The translations under genes and the position numbers were made by a program. The notes beneath the pieces are model-generated. The model searched no databases. It was not told the origin of the DNA and saw nothing but the letters and a program-made list of their open reading frames with translations. This document shows, one piece after another, positions 49,812 through 59,065 of a stretch of DNA of 64,000 bases (positions within the stretch are counted from its first letter, which is position 1; every line of letters starts with the position of its first letter). The stretch is from Pegoplata infirma. Taxonomy: Eukaryota; Arthropoda; Insecta; Diptera; Anthomyiidae. The stretch is taken from NCBI GenBank assembly GCA_963921195.1, contig OY992541.1, positions 16,302,012-16,366,011 on the forward strand, given 5' to 3'.

Positions 49812-50434
49812 CACTCAAAAAAATAAAACTGTAAAGTTAACAAACTTTTTTTTGTTAATTCGAGTTTACTGGCTTTTTAGCAAATTTTTAGTTAAAATCA
49901 GCGTTTTAACTACTTTTTTTAGTTAAGTTCGATTTACGAAAATACTAGTTTTGTACAAATTTGGAATTAATTTTTTTTGTTGACTTTAAAACTGAGTTTA
50001 CGAATTTTTACTAATTAATTTGCTGATTTTTTGTAACATTTTTGTCAAGTCGAAAATTTTAAACATTTCTTCTGTAGCCTCCTATGCAAATCTCATTAGT
50101 CCTACTTAAGTCGAAAATTTTAAACATTTCTTCTGTAGCCTCCTATGCAAATCTCATTAGTCCTACTTAAGCTGAACTTAACGCTGTGAAAAATATTTTT
50201 TTTTTTTTATTTAAAAAAAAGGTTAGCTGAATTCACCTAATAAAAAATGTTACGAAATTTTCAGCTGAATTTTTAGTTAAAATTACTGTTTTTTTGCTAC
50301 ATTCATTCTACGAAAAGTTAACTAAATATTTTTTGTTAAATTAACTAGAAATTTAGTAGGTTCAAAATCAGGTGTTTTTTTAGTTAAATTTAACTAAATT
50401 TTTTGCCAACTTTACAGTTTTTTTTTTTTGAGTG
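49812..50434. mobile_element. CACTCAAAA-type MITE, TA TSD, with internal duplication
   Basis: Ends CACTCAAAAAAATAAAACTG and inverse, TA on both sides (49810-49811, 50435-50436). A 61-bp segment starting TCGAAAATTTTAAACATTTC is perfectly tandemly repeated at about 50049 and 50110. Non-coding. Confidence 0.88.
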
Positions 50435-50639
50435 TATAAGAAATTTTTTACTGACAAAATTTAATGTAACGGGAAATTCATTATTAAGACAGTAAATTAT
50501 TTTTTTTAAACTACAGAATTAGTAGAAAACAAGAAATCCTTTATAAAATAAGTGATTTTTTTTTTTAATAACTTTTCTGATTACATTTTAAAATAACCTA
50601 CAAACAGTTAATGACATAATTTTCTTAGTGTAGTCTGTG

Positions 50640-50790
50640 CCCCAACCGTCCCAAGGGTGCCTCTGGAGGAGTCAAATGTATGACCGAAGCCCAATCGTTT
50701 TTTAACCCAAACCCTCATTAATTTTTACCCCCCAAAATTTGTTTGACCATACCAAGAACCTATATCCATTTCATAAGTGTGTTTCCATGC
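50640..50790. repeat. Fragment of the degenerate GACCCCCAA block
   Basis: AAGGGTGCCTCTGGAGGAG, TCAAATGTATGACCGA and ACCCCCCAAAATTTG repeat the pattern seen at 9100-9860. A short related piece in inverse sense lies at 49480-49650 (AACATACCTAAGCCCTAAC). Confidence 0.6.
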
Positions 50791-51653
50791 AATATTTTAC
50801 GTTAGTATAGGATATATCTAAAGGAATGGTCTATATCTTATGAAATGGGCAATATCTTTTGGAATGGACGATACATATTTTTATTGTAATTCCGTTTTTT
50901 TATTGATTTTTGTTTTCATTTGACTATGCATTTTAACAATGTAAATAATGTAACAAGTAGAAAAGTTAAATTCGACTTGGCCGAATCTATGAATACCCTC
51001 CACAATGCCCATTTTAAGTGATAGTAAATTTTCTAACGTGAAAAAAATAACAGTTTTGATTAGAAATATTTTATTTTGTGTAAAAAAATTTTTTTTAGTA
51101 ATTTTTGAAAAAAAAAAAAATAATTTACTATTTTTTTTTTAGTGTAAAATTTGTTTTGAGTGTAAAATTTTTTTCGAGCGTATTTTTTTTTGTTTTGGTA
51201 TAAAAATATTTTTGAGTGACAAAAATACGTTGTAAAATATTTTTGTGACTTACCAATGCACGGTGAGCCTCAGGGATGTTTAGGTTGAACTTTAGTGTCG
51301 ACGAAAAGTGTAAGCGCAGTTCGATTTCGACAAGATTAAACGTCACAAAACTGTTAACAGCGAAATCGTAGCTGCTCGCATTCACGAGATAACGCGAAAT
51401 TAGTGTTTTTGTATTTTTTTTAAATTTTGACATTGAAGTTTTTTAAATATTTTCAAAAACTGAGCATACAGATTTAATTGTACTTATTTAAAGGTCACAA
51501 AACAGTAAACATCAAAATCCTACCTTCTTTATTTCGCGAGAAATCTTGAAATTAATTTTTTGCTGTATTTGTTTTCGTTTTTTATCTTTAGATAGGTTTC
51601 ATTCAAATTTCGTAAAAACATGGTATGCAGTTTTACTTGTGCTTGATCAAAGG

Positions 51654-52764
51654 TAGGGTTGCCATCCGTCCTCTTTTCCCCGGACACCGTCCTCTTTTTT
51701 AGGGCGTCCGGGGCAGTCCTACTTCTTTTTTAGAAAGTGTCCGGGGTTGTCCTACTTTTTGCACTTTTCCCCATACATTTTTTTTGTTAATTCTTAACGT
51801 TTATTGGCATCGCTGTATTTGCGCTTACCAGCAGCAATGTCAACTTTTTGAGAGCAAAACGAGCACAAAAATAAAAACACACTTTATGTAGTGCGAAAAT
51901 AACTACGTTGACATCATTTCTTATCAGCTGCCGTGTCTTAAAGTTTGCTCTCCGAAAAAAGATTTGTGTTTCAAAAATTTTCATTTCAAAATTTTCTAAA
52001 TGCTTAAAATCATTCCTTTTGAATTTACAAAAATTGTATTTCAGAAATTTCTAATTGTATTTCAAAAGTTTCCATTTGTAATTTTCTAAATGCTTTTTAA
52101 AAATTCCATTTCATAAATTTCCAATTGTATTTCAAAAATTTCCATTCCAAAATGCTTTTCGGAGAATTCCAATTGAGTTTATTTCAAAATTTCGATTTGT
52201 ATATCAAAATTTTTTCAAATGCTTTTCAGAAAATTCTGACATGCAAATAAGATTTTTTTAAAAGCATTTGCATAATTTTTATATCAAAAGGGGAATTTTT
52301 GAAATACAACTAAAATATCTAAATTTATTTAAATTAAAAAGTTATTTTTTTAAAATTATTTAAAAAATTTGAAATGAAATGGAAATTTTTGAAAAACAAA
52401 TGAAATTTTCTGAAAAGCATTTAGAAAATTTTGAAGTACAAATAGAAAACTCTGGTATACAAAAATTTTTGACTTATATTTCGAACTTTTTGAAATATAA
52501 CTGGAAATTTATAAAGGGATATTTCTAAAATATAATTGAATAGATATTTCCAAAATATTGAAATATATTTGGAAATATATTTTTTTAGTGGAAAAAAAAT
52601 TGTTTTCTTAATAAAAATTATTTGTTTTTAAATATTGTATTGCTTTGTTGACTTGTTTTAAATTAATTTAATATTACAAAAAAATTGTCCTCTTTTTTGG
52701 GTCAAATGTCCTCCTTTTTTGAGGTTGACGTCCTCTTTTTCTCAAAATGCAAATGGCAACCCTA
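51654..52764. mobile_element. hAT MITE with GTCCTCTTTTT motif repeats
   Basis: TIRs TAGGGTTGCCATCCGTCC and ATGGCAACCCTA, with a perfect 8-bp TSD ATCAAAGG (51646-51653, 52765-52772). GTCCTC/GTCCTACTTTTT motifs fill both ends. The middle is an inverted pair of degenerate TTTCAAAAATTTCCATT arrays (51960-52260 against 52260-52560). Confidence 0.92.
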
Positions 52765-52840
52765 ATCAAAGGTCACATAGCTGTTGACATCAAAATTGTA
52801 GGTGTTAAATTTCGCGAGATATCGCGTAATTAATAATTTT

Positions 52841-53428
52841 TATACCCTCCAACCACAGTATGGGGGTATACTCACTTTGTCATTCCGTGTGTAACGCATC
52901 GAAATATCGGTCTAGGACCCCATAAAGTATATATATTATTGATCAGTGATCGATTCTAAGACATTCTAGCGATGTCCGTCCGTCCGTCCGTCTGTCCGTC
53001 TGTCCGTTTGTCCGTCTGTCCGTCTGTCCGTCTGTCCGTCTGTCCGTCTGTAGAAGACACGATACAGTCCAAACTAAACGAGCTAGACTTCTGAAGTTTG
53101 GCACGAATATGTCTTATATTCCTAGTCAGGCTAAGTTCGGAAATGGGCAAAATCGGACCAAGGGGAAAAAAGTTCCCCCTTGGAGATCTAAACCAACCCA
53201 AGAAAAACCGAACTTTTTGCAGGGTTTTTTGTACTTTTGCTAAGCAAATGCAACATTCTTATCTCAGAACAAGTTAAAAATCGCAGGGGGAAGGTGCCCC
53301 CTAACGTTTCCCCCCAACCCCCCCCCCCCAAAAAAAAAGGACGCCCCTGAATTTTTTTTTTAATAATTTTTTTTACATTTTGGAGGGTATAAAAGATTCG
53401 GCACAGCCGAATGTAACACTCTTACTTG
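52841..53428 (+). mobile_element. DINE-1/mini-me-like element F1d
   Basis: Complete copy: TATACCCTCCAACCACAG, (GTCC)n(GTCT)n core at 52976-53049, CAAAATCGGACCAAGGGG, GGAGGGTATA, hairpin TTCGGCACAGCCGAA and CTCTTACTTG end. Closest to F1c; this is the clearest reference copy of F1. Confidence 0.88.
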
Positions 53429-54250
53429 TTTTTTATTATTTATTTATATTTTTAAACCGGTTCTTTAGCAATAATAAAAAAAAGTAGTATGCAGTTTGAT
53501 TTGAGCATGTTGGAAGAAATTAAAACTGCCCACAAAAAAAAATATAGCTACTCACTTTCGCGAGAAATAGCGAAAAACAGCTTTTTGGGGGTGTTTCTTG
53601 TTTTGATTAATAAAAGAAGTTTCTTTAACATTGTTGAAAAACGCGAAATGCAGTTTGATTTGTTATTGATTAAAGGTGATAAGGCTGTTAACATTTAAAT
53701 TCTAGCTGCTCAACTCTTCGAGATATCGCTAAAAACTCGCTAAACTACTATTTATTCATTACTTTGTGTTATTTTTGGTCTGTAAAAACATTTAATTCAA
53801 TTAACGACAAAAATGTGGTATGCAGTTTGAATTCTAGGTTATTAAAGTTACAAAACTGCAAGCATAAAAATTATAGATGGTCAATTTCCCGAGAAATTGC
53901 AAAATTACTGTTCAAGCTTTTATATCAATTAATTTATTTTTTCTTTAGTGTCTAAAATAAAGGGAAAAAATCAAGAAACGACAAATATATTGTATGCAGT
54001 TTAAATTTTATGTGGTTAAAGGTGGTAAAACTGCTCAACTCATTATCTTCACTGCTTATTTACGCGAAAAATAAATTTTTTTCCAATTTTTTAATTTTTT
54101 TTTAATTTTGCGATTTCTCGCGAAATTGAGAAGATATGATTTCGATGTTAACTGTTTTGTGACCTGCAAATAAATACAATTAAAACTGCATACTTCGTTT
54201 TTGAAGATATTTAAAAAACATCATTGTCAAAATTTTGAAAATACAAAAAC

Positions 54251-54730
54251 AGTGCTCGATCTGTACTTACAGAAAAAATCGGATAAAATTACTGACAAAA
54301 TATGTCGCCATTAGGCACGTCTCCGAAACAGAAAATGCAAATTCCTTCATTTGTGTCTGCAATTCCAGATCATGTTGGTAACCCTTGCGAAATAATGTAA
54401 GAGACAAAAAAGTTGAAAGAAAATATGAAGTGAGGTTGAGATTGCTAGAAATAGAATTGTAGTGTTGGGAACTGTCAAAATTTATTCTGTAGAAACTATA
54501 AATAATCACATATATAAAAAACAGTTTTCATTAACAAGACAAATCGACATTTAAAATCCTACTGATGATGACACTAACTGGGGTGTTTGAAACCGGTATG
54601 GGAAATACCAGAAATGTCTATAATTTTTAGAAACTCAATTTTTCTTCTGCATTTTTTCAACTTGAACCCTTATAACAAATATAATTAGAGCCCGTGCTCG
54701 ATCTGTACTTACAGAAAAAATCGGATAAAA
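54251..54730. repeat. 37-bp direct repeats flanking a 400-bp insert
   Basis: GTGCTCGATCTGTACTTACA followed by GAAAAAATCGGATAAAA occurs at about 54253 and 54693. The 400 bp between have no similarity to the surrounding CGCGA repeats. It could be a segment duplicated at a junction or an element with terminal direct repeats. Confidence 0.8.
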
Positions 54731-55568
54731 ACAGTAATTTCGCGATATCTCGCGAATGCGAGCAGCTACGATTTCGCTGTTAACAGTTTTGTGACATTTA
54801 ATCAAGTAGAAATCGAACCGCGTTTACACTTTTCGTCGACACTAAAGTTGAACCCAAACATCGCTGAGGCTCACCGTGAATGGTTTTAAAACAGGTTTAA
54901 TACGAACTGGGCTGGAGGAACGAAAAATATATATGCCAAGCTTCAGCTTCCTCAGAAGTGCTTTTCGAAAGTTATAGTGCTTTTTATCTCATAAATTCAC
55001 GAAAAACCCTTGCCGAAATTCAGTCTTTTGCTCATAACTTTTAAACCACTGGACCGATTTCGCTGAATTGCAATACCAATCTGACCAGGTAAATGCCCAA
55101 CATATATGCCAAACTTCAGGAGCCTCCGTAAAGTCTTTCAAAAGTTAGCGTGTTTTCAACAGACAGACAGACAGACGGACAGATGGACGGACGGACATCG
55201 CTAGATCGTCTTAAAATCGATCGAGGATCATGATTATATATATACTTTATGGGGTCCTAGACCAATATTTCGAGGTGTTACAAACGGAATGACAAACTTA
55301 TATATACCCTCTATCACTAGAGTGGAGGGTATAAAAATCTAAAATTCGAATATTTGGTAAAATTATTTAAAATTTGTGTAATTTCGCAGTATATGGTTTA
55401 AAAAAGAAAAATATATTTCACTTAACAAAAAAAGGGGAAAAAAGTCGCACAAAGTTGGAAAAAGTTGCAAAATTAGACAAGTTTAAAAAAGTCGCACAAA
55501 AAGTCTCAGAGTGTCAAAAAGGTTGCAAATTGCAACTAAAGTCGCACAACGGTAACACTGCTTAACAT

Positions 55569-55774
55569 CAGTGGTCGGCAGAAAGAGAGCATATGAATGC
55601 ATTGGTGTATGAATATAAACATGCATGTGTTGGTGTATTTCTCAAACAAAGCGACATCAACCTGCTTGTTGTTGTATTTTTATTCTTAATTGTGAATTTT
55701 GTACACATTCGTATTGACTACATGTGAATAGCCGAATTTGTTTGGGATCCATGTGCAATTGATGCCGACCACTG
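55569..55774. mobile_element. 206-bp hAT MITE sharing a target with the 6.2-kb hAT
   Basis: TIRs CAGTGGTCGGCA and TGCCGACCACTG. The left TSD CTTAACAT (55561-55568) is the same 8 bp that closes the neighbouring element. The right TSD is CTTTACAT (55775-55782). Interior non-coding. Confidence 0.9.
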
Positions 55775-55854
55775 CTTTACATATACACATTAGCAAACGT
55801 TTAACGTTATCTAACTTAGTGGTGCGAGATTTTCATCTATAGACAGCTGAACTA

Positions 55855-56230
55855 CACTCAAAAAAATACGTCAGTAAAAAAGTTTGTAAAATGGTTTGTA
55901 ACCCAACTTTACAGGTTTTTTACTAATTCTTACTAAAAAATTATTTTTTAGTAATTCTTTTTTGTAAACTCGCGTTACAAACTATTGATTTCTTACTGAT
56001 TTTTTAATAATTTTTTCAGTTGATTTTTTAAAAATTATCGTACTAACTTTTGATAATTATTTTGTAAATTTTACAATATTATTTAGTAAATTTTGTTTTT
56101 TTTTCTAGAAAAAAATACACTTTATTAAAAAATTTAAATTTTATTAAAATATTTGGAAATAAAAAAGATCATTAAAAAATATATATGTATTATTACTTTT
56201 TTTTTTTTTAATGTTAAAACAGTGGACCAA
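55855..56230. mobile_element. CACTCAAAA-type MITE end, partial
   Basis: TA then CACTCAAAAAAATACGTCAG, followed by TTAGTAATTCTTTTTTGTAA-like motifs in both orientations. The right end was not found before the GAGGAG element. Confidence 0.5.
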
Positions 56231-56255
56231 CGCTTTGATGAATATTAATACATAT

Positions 56256-57042
56256 GAGGAGTCGCAGAACAAAACGTACTTTTTCGCATTTTTTGACAAA
56301 TTGATTTTTTGTTCTTTTTAAATTATTTGGTTCGAAATCTATCAGAAAAAATTTCCATAGCGTGAATTATTTTTGTTTTTCATCAAGAAAATGGATTTCT
56401 TAAAAATTGGTGTGTAACAAAACGTCCTTTTTTGTTAATTTTTTATCAAAACGTACTTTTTTCATTGTATTTCATATGCAAGATTTTTCATAATTTTATA
56501 ATGCCATTTTACTCTTATATTCCATATACATATAAATGCCCACCAAGGTTTTTTGAGGCCTTCTTGCAAGCCAGTGAAGGATTTCCCCTTAATCTTCTTA
56601 TTGGTCTATTTACACCCCACAACCACAGTATGAGGGTACATTAACTTTGCCAATTCGTGTGTAACGTATCTAAATATGGGCCAATGAGGCTCATTTGTAG
56701 TTTTTACTAAATAAGAACATTTTTAAAACACTCGATCAAAATAGTATAGTCTAAAAAAATACGCACATCAAAACGTCGTTTTTAAATTATTTTTAAACAA
56801 AACGTACTTTTTTCATTATTTTTTTAACAAAACGTACTTTTCCAAAGTAAAAGTGGTTTTATATTAAACATCCTTAACATATAATGTGGTGACTTATGGC
56901 AGTTTGATGCATCTCTTGATAAGCAAAAAATTTGTTACCATATTCAGATTCATGCAGTTTTTTAAAGGGGCGAAATAAATAAACCTCAATTTCCCAAAAA
57001 ATTTTAATATGCGAAAAAGTACGTTTTGTTCTGCGACTCCTC
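56256..57042. mobile_element. GAGGAG-type MITE with 4-bp TSD, copy 2
   Basis: About 40-bp near-perfect TIRs start GAGGAGTCGCAGAACAAAAC with the inverse at the right, TSD ATAT (56252-56255, 57043-57046). The motif AACAAAACGTACTTTT recurs at least five times inside, mostly in one orientation. An inner fragment at 56600-56690 resembles the F1 DINE start. The same superfamily as 5997-6267 by terminus and TSD length. Confidence 0.9.
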
Positions 57043-57078
57043 ATATGTTTATTACTTTTAATATTGAATCACACTTAA

Positions 57079-57187
57079 GCTGTGTTTACATCATAGGATT
57101 TTCGGTATGATTTTCTCTCGGTACACATGCAAAACATCGACGATAGTTCGTATAATCATACCGAAAATCCTATGATGTAAACACAGC
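57079..57187. mobile_element. 109-bp hairpin MITE
   Basis: GCTGTGTTTACATCATAGGA and the following TTTTCGGTATGATT are perfectly mirrored at the right (about 35-bp arms, 40-bp loop). The TSD is not obvious (TTAA on the left, ATTATT on the right). Confidence 0.85.
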
Positions 57188-57446
57188 ATTATTTGCATTT
57201 GTTTTTTCCAACTAAAGAAGCACATAATAAAAAAGGAAGGAAATATAGTGAAAAGATGATATGCAAAAACAACATAATAGAAAAAATATATTTTTTCATT
57301 GTTCTCAACTTTTTTCCTTATGCTTCCTATGAATATTTTTTTTGTTCTCGTGTACACAAAGAGTCTTTATTGAAGGGTTGATTTTTTTTTATTACTGAGA
57401 GTAGTATTGACAATTTTGTGTCTCTTCATAAATTGTGAATCACAAT

Positions 57447-58107
57447 CAGTTCTGTCAGATATGGCGATTTCTCGCCAAACGTGGCGATTTTGAAATCAGT
57501 TTGGCGACGAGTTTTTCGATTTGGCGACGTGGAGATTTTTTGGCGATTTACAAAATGATTGGCGATTTCTTTGGCGATTTTGTCAAATTATTTCCAGAAT
57601 ATTTTCAAAAGATTAGTAGAGCCATTATTTCAAATTATCAAATTTTATTTACTTTTCTGCGCTTAGACAGTTAAAACTTTTTTTTAACATTTTCGACAGA
57701 CTTTCTCCAAGTCTGCTCGTCTAAGTGCCTCTTTATGAGTTAAAACAAAACAAAAAACATTTGGGAAATTTGTCCAGTGTCCAGGAGAGTCAAAAACTAT
57801 AATACGCGAATCACAAAAAAATTAATTACTTTTTTTCTCCAATTTTATTTACACTGTTGTAAACTGTTGTTGAGTAAAAATAGCGATAAGAAAATTAAGA
57901 AATATTTTTTATTTATTATTCTAGGATTTTGGCGATTTTTGAGTATTATTATTTTCTATCCATTATAAAGAAAACAAAATATATTTTTTTTTAAATAAAA
58001 ATAAATATTTTTTTTAACAAAAATTGAAAAAATTTGAGTTTTGGCGATTTCTGGCGATTTTTGACATCCGATTTGGCGATGAGCGTAAAAAAAATCTGAC
58101 AACCCTG
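57447..58107. mobile_element. hAT MITE with GGCGATTTT motif repeats
   Basis: TIRs CAGTTCTGTCAGAT and ATCTGACAACCCTG (imperfect), with a perfect 8-bp TSD ATCACAAT (57439-57446, 58108-58115). Eight to ten copies of TGGCGATTT are clustered at both ends. Non-coding. Confidence 0.9.
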
Positions 58108-58151
58108 ATCACAATACAGCAGCAGACAGAAACATTTTTTATACAGACAAC

Positions 58152-58576
58152 CACTGTTGCCAAGTTGGAGGTTTTCCCGCTAAATCTAGCGCTTTTTGTT
58201 TGGATTTAGCGGGGGAAAATGGTTTTAGCGGAAACGGTGCTTTAGCGGGGAAATCTAGCGCTTTATATTTGGATTTAGTAGGACAAAATTAGAGGTTTTT
58301 TCCAATTTTTCTTTTTTTTTCAATCGAAAACGCCAAGTTTGTCGAATTTAAGCCCTTTTTTTGAAATTTAGCGGGAGAATTTTGTATTTTCCCGCTAAAA
58401 TTTTTTCGACCGTTTCTTGCGCGTTTTTAATGAAAAGTAAATTTTCGTAGAATAAATAATTTGGAGGTTTTTTTTTAATTTTTCTTTTTTGTCAATCAAA
58501 ATGCCAAGTTTTTCGGTATTCAGCGCTTTTTTTTTGTAATTTAGTGGGAAAATTTTAAATTTTCCCCGCAACAGTG
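58152..58576. mobile_element. hAT MITE with TAGCGGGAAA motif repeats
   Basis: TIRs CACTGTTGCC and CGCAACAGTG, with a perfect TSD CAGACAAC (58144-58151, 58577-58584). CCCGCTAAAT, TAGCGCTTTTT and TTTAGCGGG motifs occur at both ends in opposite orientations. Confidence 0.9.
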
Positions 58577-59065
58577 CAGACAACAGCAAAAAAAAATAAA
58601 TGAGGATATTTTTCTGTCTGCCGCTTGCTGTTGTATCGTGAAGAGACTCTTTGTGTAATTTCCTTTACAGTGCTGCCAGGCTTTTCCTGTGAAAAATCGT
58701 CAAAATTTGGAAAAAAAATCGTCAAAATCGTCAAAAGTTTTAAAAAAAGTCGTCAAAAAATCGTCACTTTAAAAAATGTCAAAAAACACATTTTTTTATA
58801 TATTAAAATTTTTAAACGCACAATAAAATTTTTTCTATCCACTTTTGTTTAATGATTTTTTTTTTTAATTTACGTACACAAAATATTTTTTAGCTAAAGG
58901 TGGGTAAGTTGCTCGGTTTTCACGTGAAAATCTGTCAAACTCCATATAAAAAAAACATAAATTTCACACTGGCTTTATAAAAGCGTAAAAATTTCGCTGA
59001 AGAGGTATTCTGTTCAAACCGGCAAAATAACCCGGTATATGTTGCATCAATAAGCATCAACACTA

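Larger units (their letters stand above)
51250..54885. repeat. Foldback with degenerate CGCGAGAAATCGCG tandem repeats
   Basis: Arms: CACGGTGAGCCTCAGGGATG and GTGTCGACGAAAAGTG at 51258-51310 are mirrored at about 54830-54880, and ACAGCGAAATCGTAGCTGCT likewise. Inside, blocks of about 150 bp recur (51520, 52790, 53560, 53720, 53890, 54060, 54120), each with GTNACAAAACTG, CATCAAAATT and TTTCGCGAGAAAT. No ORF. It also holds a hAT MITE and F1d. Confidence 0.78.
50954..55333 (-). mobile_element. DINE-like element F3, split by a foldback
   Basis: Left part CAAGTAGAAAAGTTAAATTC, hairpin TTCGACTTGGCCGAA, ATACCCTCCACAATG. Right part about 54890-55333: ATATATGCCAAGCTTCAG, AACTTTTAAACCACTGGACC, core GACAGACAGACAGACGGACA, TATACTTTATGGGGTCC, AGAGTGGAGGGTATA. 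A third subfamily, distinct from F1 and F2. The interruption spans about 51050-54890. Confidence 0.78.
49338..55560. mobile_element. hAT element (AAAGTCGCACAAA motif), 6.2 kb with nested insertions
   Basis: TIRs CAGTGTTACCGTTG and CAACGGTAACACTG, TSD CTTTACAT/CTTAACAT (7 of 8; 49330-49337, 55561-55568). AAAAAGTCGCACAAA-type motifs cluster in the first 100 and last 120 bp. Inside are a TA-flanked MITE (49812), a fragment of the GACCCCCAA block and DINE-like F3. The element itself is non-coding. Confidence 0.87.

Noticed and set aside
57353..58655. ACACAAAGAGTCT / AGACTCTTTGTGT as TIRs of an enclosing element
   Set aside because: Only 13 bp match, with no TSD, and both sit in host spacer between separate hAT MITEs. 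Chance or an old relic cannot be told apart.
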